From NCBI RefSeq assembly GCF_014199305.1, contig NZ_JACIJK010000001.1, positions 434,001 through 498,000 on the forward strand: DNA of 64,000 nt, written 5' to 3'. The notes under the pieces were generated by a model. The model did not search any database. It worked only from the letters and a program-made list of their open reading frames with translations, and was not told the DNA's origin. The translations under genes were made by a program, and so were the position numbers. This DNA comes from Sphingomonas aerophila (GTDB lineage Bacteria > Pseudomonadota > Alphaproteobacteria > Sphingomonadales > Sphingomonadaceae). Shown one piece after another: positions 42,694 through 50,834 of this stretch (its first letter is position 1; every line of letters starts with the position of its first letter).

Positions 42694-45462
42694 TCAGAAT
42701 CCCAATAAGCCGCTTGAGGCTTGGCTGCTGGAGAGGCGATCAAGCGCCGCTTGGTAGTTGGCCATCTGTGCCGCCTCTCGCGAGTTGGTGCCCGCGCCCG
42801 TCACACCTCCGTTGACGCGCGCCGCCTTGATATCATCCCAATATAGAGAGCGAAAACCGGTTTGGGTCATCGACAGCGCCTGCTTTATGCGGCCAAGCGC
42901 GACCTTGGCGTCGTCGGCTGTTGTGATCCCCAATGCTTCTGACAGATCCAGGCCGTAGCGTCCGCCCGGCGTAACAGCTGGGGTCTTGGCCGTAGTCGTG
43001 ACGGGAACGGTGACCCGCGCTTCGGGCAGGCCGAGCTTCGTCAGCGCATCCTTGCCGTCGGGTCCGGCGATGAACTGGATGGACGTGCCCGCCACGGGCT
43101 CGATGCGCAGGACATTGCCGTCCCCGCTCTTGGGCGTGGAGACTGTTGCCTTTTTTCCAGTGATGGCGCGGATCCGGTCGGCAAGGGTCGTCAGCGTGTC
43201 GTCGGCGGTAACGGTGAACTTACGTACCGCCCCATCACCAACGCGGATGGAAAACTCATCCCCCGGCCGCAACGAGGTCTGCGCCACCAGCTTTGCGGAG
43301 TCCACCGCGGTAAGCGCGCCACGGTGCAGACCCAGCGCGCCCAGGACGGTATCGCCTCCTGATGCGCCCGACACCCGAACCGGCTCGCTGCGAAGGCCCG
43401 ATTGACCGAACTGGCTGGTGTTTTCGACCGCGCCATTGCCCGGGTCGATGCGGCTGACAAAGCCATCCACCGTCCCCTGCCGATTGCCGTTCAGGCTACC
43501 GGTAGTGCGTCCGCCAGCATAGATGTCGCCGTTCAGGAAGGTGACACTGTCGACCTGGTCATCTCCTGCGCTGCCGAGATAGGTGATCGCCGAACCACTC
43601 ATGCCCGCATCGATCCGGGCCACGAAGCCGTCGCGACCACCACTAGGAGCATTGACCTGAGTTCCTGCAACTGTGGCGCTCGTAGCGCCCGCGACCGCGA
43701 TGCTACCATCGGCCGCGACGGCGATAGCACGCGCGTCGGTGCTGGCGCCCAGGCTGAGGTTGGACAGATCGCTGGCGAGATTGGACGAGTCCAGCCGGCG
43801 AAGCACAGAGCCCATCCCCTCACGCGTGAGGGCGAGGAGTTGGCCGTCATTGTCGATTGCGAGTGCGGTGACCCGGTCCGTGCTGCCACTATCGATGGTG
43901 CGGCGCTCCATCAGGGCGCCCGTGGCGCTCAGGCGCGCGATGAATGCGTCGCCGTTGCCCCCGGACGATTGCCCGCCGACAAAGATCGACCCGTCTGCAC
44001 CGACCGCGACGGCTCCTGCGCTATCCGCGCCGGCCGAGCGTACCAGCTTGGCAAACTTCTCGTCGCCATTGGCGTTGAAGCGGGCGACCAGCATGTCGCC
44101 GTCGCTGGATGATCCATCAAAGCTGCCCGTCACCGTGCCGGCGACCACGATGTCGCCATCAGGCCCGATCGTCACCGCTGCCCCCTCGGCAGTTCCGGCG
44201 GCCCCCAGGCTTCGCTGCCAAACCTGCCGGCCCTCGCTGTCCAGCTTCAGCAGAACCAGGTCGTTTCCGCCGTCTGATCTGTTGCTGCCCAGGTCGCCGT
44301 TGGTCGTCCCGACCACATAGCTGAAACCCTGCGCATCGGTGGCGATGCCCGCGGCCGTCGTGGGGGCGAGAACCTGCGGGGCCGGCGCGGGCGCGGCTGC
44401 CGTCTTTGTTGTTGTTGCGACCGGCTTATCGGCCGCGATGATCTCCGCCTTTTCGGTCGCGTTCCTGTCTACCGCGGCGATCGTGCCGAGCATCGAACGG
44501 CTCATCGTGCCGCCCGCGTCACCGATCCGCATGATCCGGGTCGCAGTGGGGCTGTCCACATCGGTGACGCCGCTGGCGACCATCACCGCGTCGCGTGCAC
44601 CGACCTGGTCGATCGAGACCTGTTCAAGTCCATTGGTTTTCAGCAGCAGGCCCCACTTTCCGGTGCCCTTGTCAGCGGAAAAGGATACGCCTTCCCAGCG
44701 CTGCTTAGGATTGCCGTCGGTGCCGAGCACCACGTTGCCGGATGCGTCACGCGCCGGAACGGCGGCAATGGCCGCGTTGATGGCGGCGGCAACACTGTCC
44801 AGCGTCGGCGGCTGCTGAGTTCCGGTCAGGTCCACGACAACGCTGTCGGTCGCAGTGGTTCTGGACAGCGTGACGCGGAATTGCTCGGTGCCCGTCAACC
44901 CGGCCAGCGGTGCATCGCGAGCGTCAGAGATACCCTTGCCCGCCACCTCCGTCGTGACGAGCCCGGCAGGCGCCTTAACCGATACGCTTTCTGCGCGGCG
45001 TGCCGGCTCACCAAAGGCCAGCGTCAACTGGCTGGACGGGGCCGTGCTCAGATATGTTTTGAGGTCCTCGAGTCCCTTGGCGAATGTCGCATTCAGCTGT
45101 GTCCGTTGCGCCGACGATGTCGTTGCGGCCGTGGCTGTCTCCGCCAGCAGGCGGAGCCGGTCGAGCGCCTTGTAGCTGGTGAAGGCGGTTTGCACGTCGC
45201 CGGGCAGCGCGTCGTTACCGGTCGCGGGCTTGTCGATCAGCGTCTTCATCGCGCGGATCGCGGAAACCTGGCTGGACACTGAAGTTGACGGCGCCGCCTG
45301 CTGCCATGGCGCTGTGGCGGCCGGGGTGGTGAACAGTGCCTTGGCCAATCGCACGGCGCGCGTGTCCATGGTGGCGGGCGACGATGACGCGCCGAACGTC
45401 AGGAAGCTGTTGCTTCCCGTCAGCATACTCAGCCCAACAAGGCTGCTTGAGAGATTTGCCAT
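42694..45462 (-). CDS. Large repeat protein upstream of flgB, possibly FlaEY-like
   Basis: 922 residues from the ATG at 45462; the frame is open much further but only as the antisense of fliG. N-terminal MANLSSSLVGLSMLTGSNSF has no signal peptide. Two flagellin-IN-like segments (near residues 200-235 and 720-760) flank a beta-propeller-like region (about 390-690) of repeats such as NDLVLLKLDSEGRQVWQRSL and GDMLVARFNANGDEKFAKLV, of SBBP type. The helical C-terminus (ALGRIKQALSMTQTGF) resembles hook-associated ends. Caulobacter FlaEY is the nearest thing I recall. It is likely exported by the flagellum and co-transcribed with flgB. Confidence 0.75.
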   Translation of the reverse strand: MANLSSSLVGLSMLTGSNSFLTFGASSSPATMDTRAVRLAKALFTTPAATAPWQQAAPSTSVSSQVSAIRAMKTLIDKPATGNDALPGDVQTAFTSYKALDRLRLLAETATAATTSSAQRTQLNATFAKGLEDLKTYLSTAPSSQLTLAFGEPARRAESVSVKAPAGLVTTEVAGKGISDARDAPLAGLTGTEQFRVTLSRTTATDSVVVDLTGTQQPPTLDSVAAAINAAIAAVPARDASGNVVLGTDGNPKQRWEGVSFSADKGTGKWGLLLKTNGLEQVSIDQVGARDAVMVASGVTDVDSPTATRIMRIGDAGGTMSRSMLGTIAAVDRNATEKAEIIAADKPVATTTKTAAAPAPAPQVLAPTTAAGIATDAQGFSYVVGTTNGDLGSNRSDGGNDLVLLKLDSEGRQVWQRSLGAAGTAEGAAVTIGPDGDIVVAGTVTGSFDGSSSDGDMLVARFNANGDEKFAKLVRSAGADSAGAVAVGADGSIFVGGQSSGGNGDAFIARLSATGALMERRTIDSGSTDRVTALAIDNDGQLLALTREGMGSVLRRLDSSNLASDLSNLSLGASTDARAIAVAADGSIAVAGATSATVAGTQVNAPSGGRDGFVARIDAGMSGSAITYLGSAGDDQVDSVTFLNGDIYAGGRTTGSLNGNRQGTVDGFVSRIDPGNGAVENTSQFGQSGLRSEPVRVSGASGGDTVLGALGLHRGALTAVDSAKLVAQTSLRPGDEFSIRVGDGAVRKFTVTADDTLTTLADRIRAITGKKATVSTPKSGDGNVLRIEPVAGTSIQFIAGPDGKDALTKLGLPEARVTVPVTTTAKTPAVTPGGRYGLDLSEALGITTADDAKVALGRIKQALSMTQTGFRSLYWDDIKAARVNGGVTGAGTNSREAAQMANYQAALDRLSSSQASSGLLGF

Positions 45463-45498
45463 CGTGTCCGTCCGTTTCCGCCGTTCTGCCGGCACTCT

Positions 45499-45509
45499 CC
45501 TATAATAGG
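45499..45509. promoter_or_regulatory. Shared divergent -10 element between the repeat-protein gene and fliG
   Basis: CCTATAATAGG contains TATAAT toward fliG (plus, 45501-45506) and reads CCTATTATAGG toward the repeat-protein gene. It is near-palindromic, like the shared boxes at 30597, 34271 and 41711. Confidence 0.6.
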
Positions 45510-45579
45510 TGTAAACAAGCTCTTTCGGCGCAGTTGCCGCACTGGCTTTTAAGTTCCTCTCAAGGAGACCTGGTCTACC

Positions 45580-46614
45580 ATGTCGCTGATGGCCCCGATC
45601 GCCGAACCGCCCGAACTGAAGCGCTTTTCCGGTCCGCAGCGTGCGGCTGCACTGATGCTGGCGCTCGGCAAGGATCATGGCGCGCCAATCTGGGAACAGT
45701 TGTCGGTGGACGAGATCAAGGAGCTGTCCTCCACCATCGCGCAGCTCGGCCGTATTCCTTCGGCTGTGGTCGAGCACCTTCTGGTCCAGTTTTCGGGCGA
45801 GGTGTCCAGCATGGCATCCCTGCACGGATCCTTTGAATCCACCGAACGGCTGCTTTCCGGCGTCGTGCCGGAAGACCGGTTGAAGGAGATCATGGAGGAA
45901 ATCCGCGGTCCGTCGGGTCGGACGATGTGGGACAAGCTGTCCAATGTCAGCGAAGCGGTGCTCGCCTCTTACCTCAAGAACGAATATCCGCAGACCGTCG
46001 CAGTGATCCTGTCGAAACTGCGTGCCGATCATGCCGCGCGCGTGCTCGCCGAACTGCCACGCGACCTGTCGGTTGATGTGATCCAGCGTATGCTTCGCAT
46101 GGACCCTGTGCAGAAGGATGTGCTGATCCAGATCGAACAAACGCTTAAAAGCGAGTTCATGAGCAACCTTTCGCGTGCGCAACGCCGCGATCCGCACGAA
46201 GCCATGGCGGAAGTGTTCAACGCCATGGATCGGTCGACCGAAGAAGCGATGTTGACTGAACTCGACCATCGGTCGCCGGAAGCAGCGGAGCGCATTCGTT
46301 CGCTTATGTTCACGTTCGAAGACCTGGGCACGCTGTTGCCGGCGGCCATCGGCGTGATCGTCAAGCAGGCGGACAAGCGACAGATCGCGCTGGCGCTGAA
46401 GGGGGCACCGGACGAGCTGAAGCAGCTGTTCTTTGGTACCATGACCGAGCGGTCGGCCAAGCTGATGCGCGACGACATGTCCGCGATGGGGCCGGTCCGG
46501 GCCCGCGACTGCGAAGACGCGCAGAACGTACTGGTGCGTCTTGCAAAGCAGCTGGCGGATGCTGGCGAGATCATGCTCGTCGATCCGCGCAGCGAAGACG
46601 CGATGATCATCTGA
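45580..46614 (+). CDS. fliG: Flagellar switch protein FliG
   Basis: Torque-transmitting C-ring protein, 344 residues. N-terminal RFSGPQRAAALMLALGKDHG, the middle LKNEYPQTVAVILSKLRADH with the family EHPQ motif altered to EYPQ, and the C-terminal FEDLGTLLPAAIGVIVKQAD region with charged residues facing the stator. AAGGAG lies about 13 bases upstream; a second in-frame ATG three codons later is possible. It leads fliG-fliH; fliF comes 0.9 kb later under its own promoter, a reversal of the common fliF-fliG order. Confidence 0.96.
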   Translation: MSLMAPIAEPPELKRFSGPQRAAALMLALGKDHGAPIWEQLSVDEIKELSSTIAQLGRIPSAVVEHLLVQFSGEVSSMASLHGSFESTERLLSGVVPEDRLKEIMEEIRGPSGRTMWDKLSNVSEAVLASYLKNEYPQTVAVILSKLRADHAARVLAELPRDLSVDVIQRMLRMDPVQKDVLIQIEQTLKSEFMSNLSRAQRRDPHEAMAEVFNAMDRSTEEAMLTELDHRSPEAAERIRSLMFTFEDLGTLLPAAIGVIVKQADKRQIALALKGAPDELKQLFFGTMTERSAKLMRDDMSAMGPVRARDCEDAQNVLVRLAKQLADAGEIMLVDPRSEDAMII

Positions 46615-46621
46615 GGTAGTT

Positions 46622-47281
46622 GTGGACCAATCGCTAAACATCCGGCCCTTTGCCTTTGACCGCATCTTCGCGATGCCAGCGGCGGCAGACCCATCGCTCA
46701 GGGCCGAGGATCTTCAGCTGCAGATCGTCTCGTTGGAAGCCGAACTGGAACGGATGCGGGCCGATCACCTGGCAGCATTGGCGCTGGCGCGGGCCGATGG
46801 TTTCGATGCTGGCCTTAACCAGGCGCGTGGCGAGGTTCAGGCCGCGCTGCTGTCCGCCGTTGACGCGTTCCAATCCACACTTGAACTTACCGACGCGAGA
46901 ATTGAGGAGATCAACACCCGCGCCACTCAGGATGCTGCTGGTGTGGCACTTGCCGCGGCCGAGATGTTGGCGGCTCGCGCTATTGCCCATGATCCGAGCC
47001 TTGCCATCGACGAGGCGATCGGCCGCGTGTTGAAGCAGGTCGCGCGTGGTCAGGATGTCTGGGTGCGCGTCCATCCGACATTGGTGGAGGAGCTGGAGAG
47101 GCTCGTCGGCGAGCGGCAGAGCCGCGATCGGCGGCGCTTGAACCTTCATGTCGTGCCTGACGACAATGTGCTGTCGGGAGATGCGCATATCGAATGGGAC
47201 CAGGGCGGCCTGACGCTTGAAGCTGCCGAGCGTGCGACCGTCGTTCGTGCGGAACTGGAGAGCCTGCTACCGTCAAGCTGA
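46622..47281 (+). CDS. fliH: Flagellar export ATPase regulator FliH
   Basis: 219 residues, GTG start 7 bases after fliG. A coiled-coil region (about 30-65) precedes the V-type-ATPase-E-like C-terminal domain with QDVWVRVHPTLVEELERLVG and DDNVLSGDAHIEWDQGGLTL. FliH binds FliI (22029) and regulates it. The gene is followed by a terminator. Confidence 0.9.
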   Translation: MDQSLNIRPFAFDRIFAMPAAADPSLRAEDLQLQIVSLEAELERMRADHLAALALARADGFDAGLNQARGEVQAALLSAVDAFQSTLELTDARIEEINTRATQDAAGVALAAAEMLAARAIAHDPSLAIDEAIGRVLKQVARGQDVWVRVHPTLVEELERLVGERQSRDRRRLNLHVVPDDNVLSGDAHIEWDQGGLTLEAAERATVVRAELESLLPSS

Positions 47282-47319
47282 CGTGTGCGGGTACCTCCGC
47301 CTTTCTCCCTGATCCCTGC

Positions 47320-47349
47320 AAACCCGCCGCGGCTACGCCCGGCGGGTTT
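47320..47349 (+). terminator. Terminator after fliH
   Basis: A 10-base stem (47320-47329 with 47340-47349) with a 10-base loop, followed by TTTGTTGTTTG. It separates fliG-fliH from the fliF promoter. Confidence 0.75.
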
Positions 47350-47378
47350 GTTGTTTGCGACAGGCCGAACGCCCGCAC

Positions 47379-47429
47379 GGCAAAAAATGCCTAGCGGCAG
47401 AAACTGCCGGCCCATTGGCGTCCTATAAA
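47379..47429 (+). promoter_or_regulatory. fliF promoter with tandem GGCA-N5-TGCC palindromes
   Basis: Two 13-base palindromes, GGCAAAAAATGCC (47379-47391) and GGCAGAAACTGCC (47396-47408), have centres 17 bases apart. TATAAA (47424-47429, in CCTATAAAA) follows, so the second palindrome lies near -35. In Caulobacter FlbD represses fliF from ftr sites near its promoter, and this layout would suit repression. Confidence 0.65.
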
Positions 47430-47473
47430 ACAGGAGAAGGGCTCGCGGCCCTGTCACCAATGCGGGGTTTGTT

Positions 47474-49093
47474 TTGGACCAGTTGCGAGCTTTCGTCGCC
47501 CAGATCGGGCAACGACGACTGATGATGATGGGCGGCGTCGCTGCGGTCCTGCTAGTGGCCATGGCGGCCCTTGCCTTCCGCGGCGGCTCTTCGGAAATGG
47601 GCTTCCTGTATACCGACCTTGATCCGTCGGCCGCCCAAACCATTGCCGAAAAGCTGAAGGGCCAGAATGTGCCGTTCCAGTTGTCGGCCGACGGCACGTC
47701 CATCATGGCGCCGCAAGACAAGCTGCCGCAGCTGCGCATGGACATGGCCGGCGAGAAACTTGGCGGCAAGATTGGCTATGACGTGCTCGACGAGGAAGAG
47801 CCATTCGGCGTTTCCGCCAGCCGTGCCAAGATGAACGAAACCCGCGCGATCGAGGGCGAGCTCTCCCGTTCGATCCAGAGCCTGGATGGCGTGCGCAGCG
47901 CCCGGGTGCATATCGTCATGCCGGAACGCGACATGTTCGCAACCGAGTCTCGCAAGGCCACTGCCGCGGTGACCGTAAAGACCAGCGGCCGCCTGTCCGG
48001 GGAAGCCGTGGAGTCCATTCGTTATCTCGTGGCGTCATCTGTTCCCGAGCTTTCGGCGGAGTCGGTGTCGATCGTCGATCAGACCGGCGCTCTGCTGGCG
48101 CGGGCAGGCGAGGCGGGTGCCTCCGGTGGCGGAGCGGACGAGCGCCAGACCTCCGTAGAAGGCAAGATGCGCGACCAGATCGTCGCGCTGCTGGAGCCCA
48201 TCCTGGGGCAGGGCAAGGTACGCGCGGAAGTTTCGGCGCAGATCGATCGTGACCAGACGCGCGAAGAGTCGGATGTGTTCGATCCCGATAAGCAGGTGAT
48301 TGCGCATCAGGTCACGGTGGAAAGCCAGGACCAGAACAGCGAAAGCGATGCCAAGGCCGAACTCGCCAGTGTCGCTACCCAGCTTCCCGAGAACCAGGGG
48401 CAACCTGCAAGCGCCGGCGGCGGCAACACCCGCAACGCCGCCCAGAAGCAGAACTCCGAGGACACTACCTTCGACAACAGCCGCACGCACAGCGTGAAGC
48501 TGCGCGGGCCGGGCAACATCACCCGCCTGTCGGTTGCGGTGATGGTGGATGGCGGGGCCAAGGGCCTGCCGCAGCCGCAGATCCAGCGCATTCAGCGCCT
48601 GGTGGAAAATGCCGTTGGCATCGACAGCGAGCGCGGCGACAGCGTGGTCGTGGAGAGCATGAAGTTCGCGGGCGACGACAGCCTGGCCGACAAGCAGACC
48701 GGCTTCTTCTCTACCCTGACGCCCGGTCAGATCATCAACCTTCTGGAAGTGCTGGCAGCAGGCATCTTCGCCCTGATCGCGTTGCGGATGTTCCGCTACA
48801 AGCTGATCCCGGCTGCCGAGGCGGAACCGGCCGCCCTCGAGGGCCTGCTCGCTTCTCAGAATCCTGAGATGCTGGCCCTCGCCGAGCAGGCTGCTGACGG
48901 TGACGCAGACGCGCTGCAGCGGCTGGAAGCGATGCAGCAGGGCCATGCTGACGTACAACTTCTCGATCAGGAGATCGCGCTGGCTCAGGTCGACGGCCGC
49001 ATCAAGGCATCTGCCCTGAAGCGCATCGGCGACGCGATCAGCGCCAGCCCCCCTGAGGCCGCGGCCGTGATCCGCCAATGGATGAACGCATAA
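47474..49093 (+). CDS. fliF: Flagellar MS-ring protein FliF
   Basis: MS-ring and basal-body platform, 539 residues, TTG start. Membrane segments near residues 18-36 and 415-435. Conserved blocks: RAIEGELSRSIQSLDGVRSA and RVHIVMPERDMF in the YscJ-like domain, then SVEGKMRDQIVALLEPILGQ. The C-terminal FliG-binding tail ends PPEAAAVIRQWMN. It heads fliF-fliN-flbD-like-flhA. Confidence 0.97.
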   Translation: MDQLRAFVAQIGQRRLMMMGGVAAVLLVAMAALAFRGGSSEMGFLYTDLDPSAAQTIAEKLKGQNVPFQLSADGTSIMAPQDKLPQLRMDMAGEKLGGKIGYDVLDEEEPFGVSASRAKMNETRAIEGELSRSIQSLDGVRSARVHIVMPERDMFATESRKATAAVTVKTSGRLSGEAVESIRYLVASSVPELSAESVSIVDQTGALLARAGEAGASGGGADERQTSVEGKMRDQIVALLEPILGQGKVRAEVSAQIDRDQTREESDVFDPDKQVIAHQVTVESQDQNSESDAKAELASVATQLPENQGQPASAGGGNTRNAAQKQNSEDTTFDNSRTHSVKLRGPGNITRLSVAVMVDGGAKGLPQPQIQRIQRLVENAVGIDSERGDSVVVESMKFAGDDSLADKQTGFFSTLTPGQIINLLEVLAAGIFALIALRMFRYKLIPAAEAEPAALEGLLASQNPEMLALAEQAADGDADALQRLEAMQQGHADVQLLDQEIALAQVDGRIKASALKRIGDAISASPPEAAAVIRQWMNA

Positions 49094-49452
49094 TGGAACC
49101 CGCCATGAACCAAGACATCGATCTTCTTCCGTCCGACTCTGCTGTTGATCGCTCAGGCATCTCGCTGGACGAATTCGGCATGCCGGATCACGCGGAGGAA
49201 GGGCAGGGCGCACGCGGTCTGGAAGCGGTGCACGACGTTCAGGTAAAGGTGCAGGCGGTGCTTGGACGCGCGCGCATGCCGATCGGTGAGCTGCTTCGTC
49301 TTAAGAAGGGTACCGTGGTTGAGCTGGACCGGCGGGTTGGCGAGCCGGTCGACATCTACGTCAATGATCGCCTGATCGCCCGAGGCGAGGTGGTCATGAT
49401 CGACCATTCACTCGGTGTGACCTTGACTGAGATCGTGCGTCCAGACCGCTGA
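49093..49452 (+). CDS. fliN: Flagellar switch protein FliN (long copy)
   Basis: 119 residues from the ATG overlapping the fliF stop as TAATG; an ATG inside fliF is also in frame but unlikely. An acidic N-terminal extension (about 1-40) leads to a SpoA domain with LGRARMPIGELLRLKKGTVV and YVNDRLIARGEVVM. It resembles the 78-residue FliN at 6075 in the core but not in the extension. Grouped with fliF and flhA, this is the likelier main C-ring FliN. Confidence 0.93.
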   Translation: MEPAMNQDIDLLPSDSAVDRSGISLDEFGMPDHAEEGQGARGLEAVHDVQVKVQAVLGRARMPIGELLRLKKGTVVELDRRVGEPVDIYVNDRLIARGEVVMIDHSLGVTLTEIVRPDR

Positions 49453-49455
49453 GTG

Positions 49456-50814
49456 ATGGAGATGGCCGATCCTATTCGCCTGCTGCTGGTAGGCGCCCCG
49501 CACCGGTCCGAGTTCCGCACCGCCGCCGGCATGGCGCGGGACGCGGGCGCGGAGGTGACGCTGGCCGACACGCCTGCAGGGGCGCTGGCCCACTTGCGCG
49601 TCAGCCATGCCGGCCTGGTGATGATTGATGTGGAGCTGGATATAGTGGAACTAATGGCCCAGCTGAAGGCGGAACGGTTTGCCGTCCCGGTGCTGGCATG
49701 CGGCATCAATGCGTCGGCTGACCGGGCCGTTGCAGCCATTCGAGCCGGCGCGCACGATTACCTGCCGCTGCCGCCCGATCCCGAGCTGATCGCCGCCGCG
49801 CTGACCGCCGTTGTTCCGGCGCCCGCGGTGGAGATGGTCGGCGAAGATCCTGCCCTGCGGCACGCCGTCGCCTTTGCCCGGTCGCTGGCGAACAGCAGCG
49901 CACCCGTGCTGATCTGCGGTGAAGCGGGCACGGGCAAGGAAATGATGGCGCGTGCCATCCACGCGTACTCCGGCCGCCCCGGCCGGTTCCTTGCGGTGGA
50001 ATGCGCTGGCGTGGCCGCCGAGGTGGTCGAAGCCGAATTGTTCGGCCATGAGGCCGGTGCCTTTGCGGGTGCAGTCGCTCGCCGGCTTGGTCGCTTCGAG
50101 GAAGCGAACGGCGGAACCCTGTTCGTGGCCGATGTCGATTGCCTGGCGCCCGTTGCTCAGGGCAAGCTTCTGGCGGCGCTCGATAAAGCCGGTTCACGCC
50201 GGGTGGCTGGGGGCGCGATCGTTTCGACCGACGTTCGGCTGATCGCCAGCACCCGCCGCGACCTCCAGGCGATGGTCGGCGAGGGCAGCTTTCGCGCCGA
50301 CCTGTTCGCGCGCCTCAACATCGTTCGCGCCGGCCTGCCCCCCTTGCGCGAGCGCGCGGCCGACATCCCGTTGCTGGCACGTCACCTGGCCGCGCGGCTG
50401 GCCGCGACGCATGGACTGGTCCCAAGGCCCTTTGCTGGCGAGACGCTGACGCTGCTCGGTGAGCACGAATGGCCCGGCAACGTGCAGGAACTGGAGAACG
50501 TAACGCACCGCGCGCTCCTCCTCGCCACCGGCTCCACCATCGGCCCCGAGGCGATCGTACTGAACGATGGCGCGCGCATCGTGGCTCGCTCGCAGCATGA
50601 GGCGCCGGCCGAGGGGGCCTGCCGCATGGAAGTGGAGGCGCTTGTTGGCCGCACTGTCGAGGAGGTTGAGCGCGAGCTGATCCTTCAGACGCTTGAGCGC
50701 TGCCAGGGCAACCGGACCTCCGCGTCGATGATCCTCGGTATCTCCGTACGCACGATGCGCAACAAGCTGAGAAGCTTCATCGAGGCGGGGATCCCCGTCG
50801 CGCCTGCCCTCTAA
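49456..50814 (+). CDS. flbD: FlbD-like NtrC-family flagellar regulator with altered sigma-54 motifs
   Basis: 452 residues from ATG 49456 (GTG 49453 or ATG 49462 are alternatives). The receiver-like domain (1-115) lacks the acidic pair near its start. The AAA+ domain has an intact Walker A, GEAGTGKE (155-162), but the GAFTGA loop reads GAFAGA (201-206) and Walker B reads TLFVAD (221-226) where LFLDE is usual, with Ala in place of the metal-binding Asp. The arginine-finger region FRADLFARLNIVRAGLPPLR is kept. A Fis-type HTH ends the protein (GNRTSASMILGISVRTMRNK). It may act as a plain DNA-binding regulator on the GGCA-N5-TGCC sites. Confidence 0.88.
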   Translation: MEMADPIRLLLVGAPHRSEFRTAAGMARDAGAEVTLADTPAGALAHLRVSHAGLVMIDVELDIVELMAQLKAERFAVPVLACGINASADRAVAAIRAGAHDYLPLPPDPELIAAALTAVVPAPAVEMVGEDPALRHAVAFARSLANSSAPVLICGEAGTGKEMMARAIHAYSGRPGRFLAVECAGVAAEVVEAELFGHEAGAFAGAVARRLGRFEEANGGTLFVADVDCLAPVAQGKLLAALDKAGSRRVAGGAIVSTDVRLIASTRRDLQAMVGEGSFRADLFARLNIVRAGLPPLRERAADIPLLARHLAARLAATHGLVPRPFAGETLTLLGEHEWPGNVQELENVTHRALLLATGSTIGPEAIVLNDGARIVARSQHEAPAEGACRMEVEALVGRTVEEVERELILQTLERCQGNRTSASMILGISVRTMRNKLRSFIEAGIPVAPAL

Positions 50815-50834
50815 GACTTCACGGACGCATCAAC

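Noticed and set aside
42694-46665. A 1323-codon minus-strand frame starting inside fliG
   Set aside because: The first 400 codons are the antisense of fliG, with no protein-like composition. The real gene starts at 45462, just after the divergent promoter.
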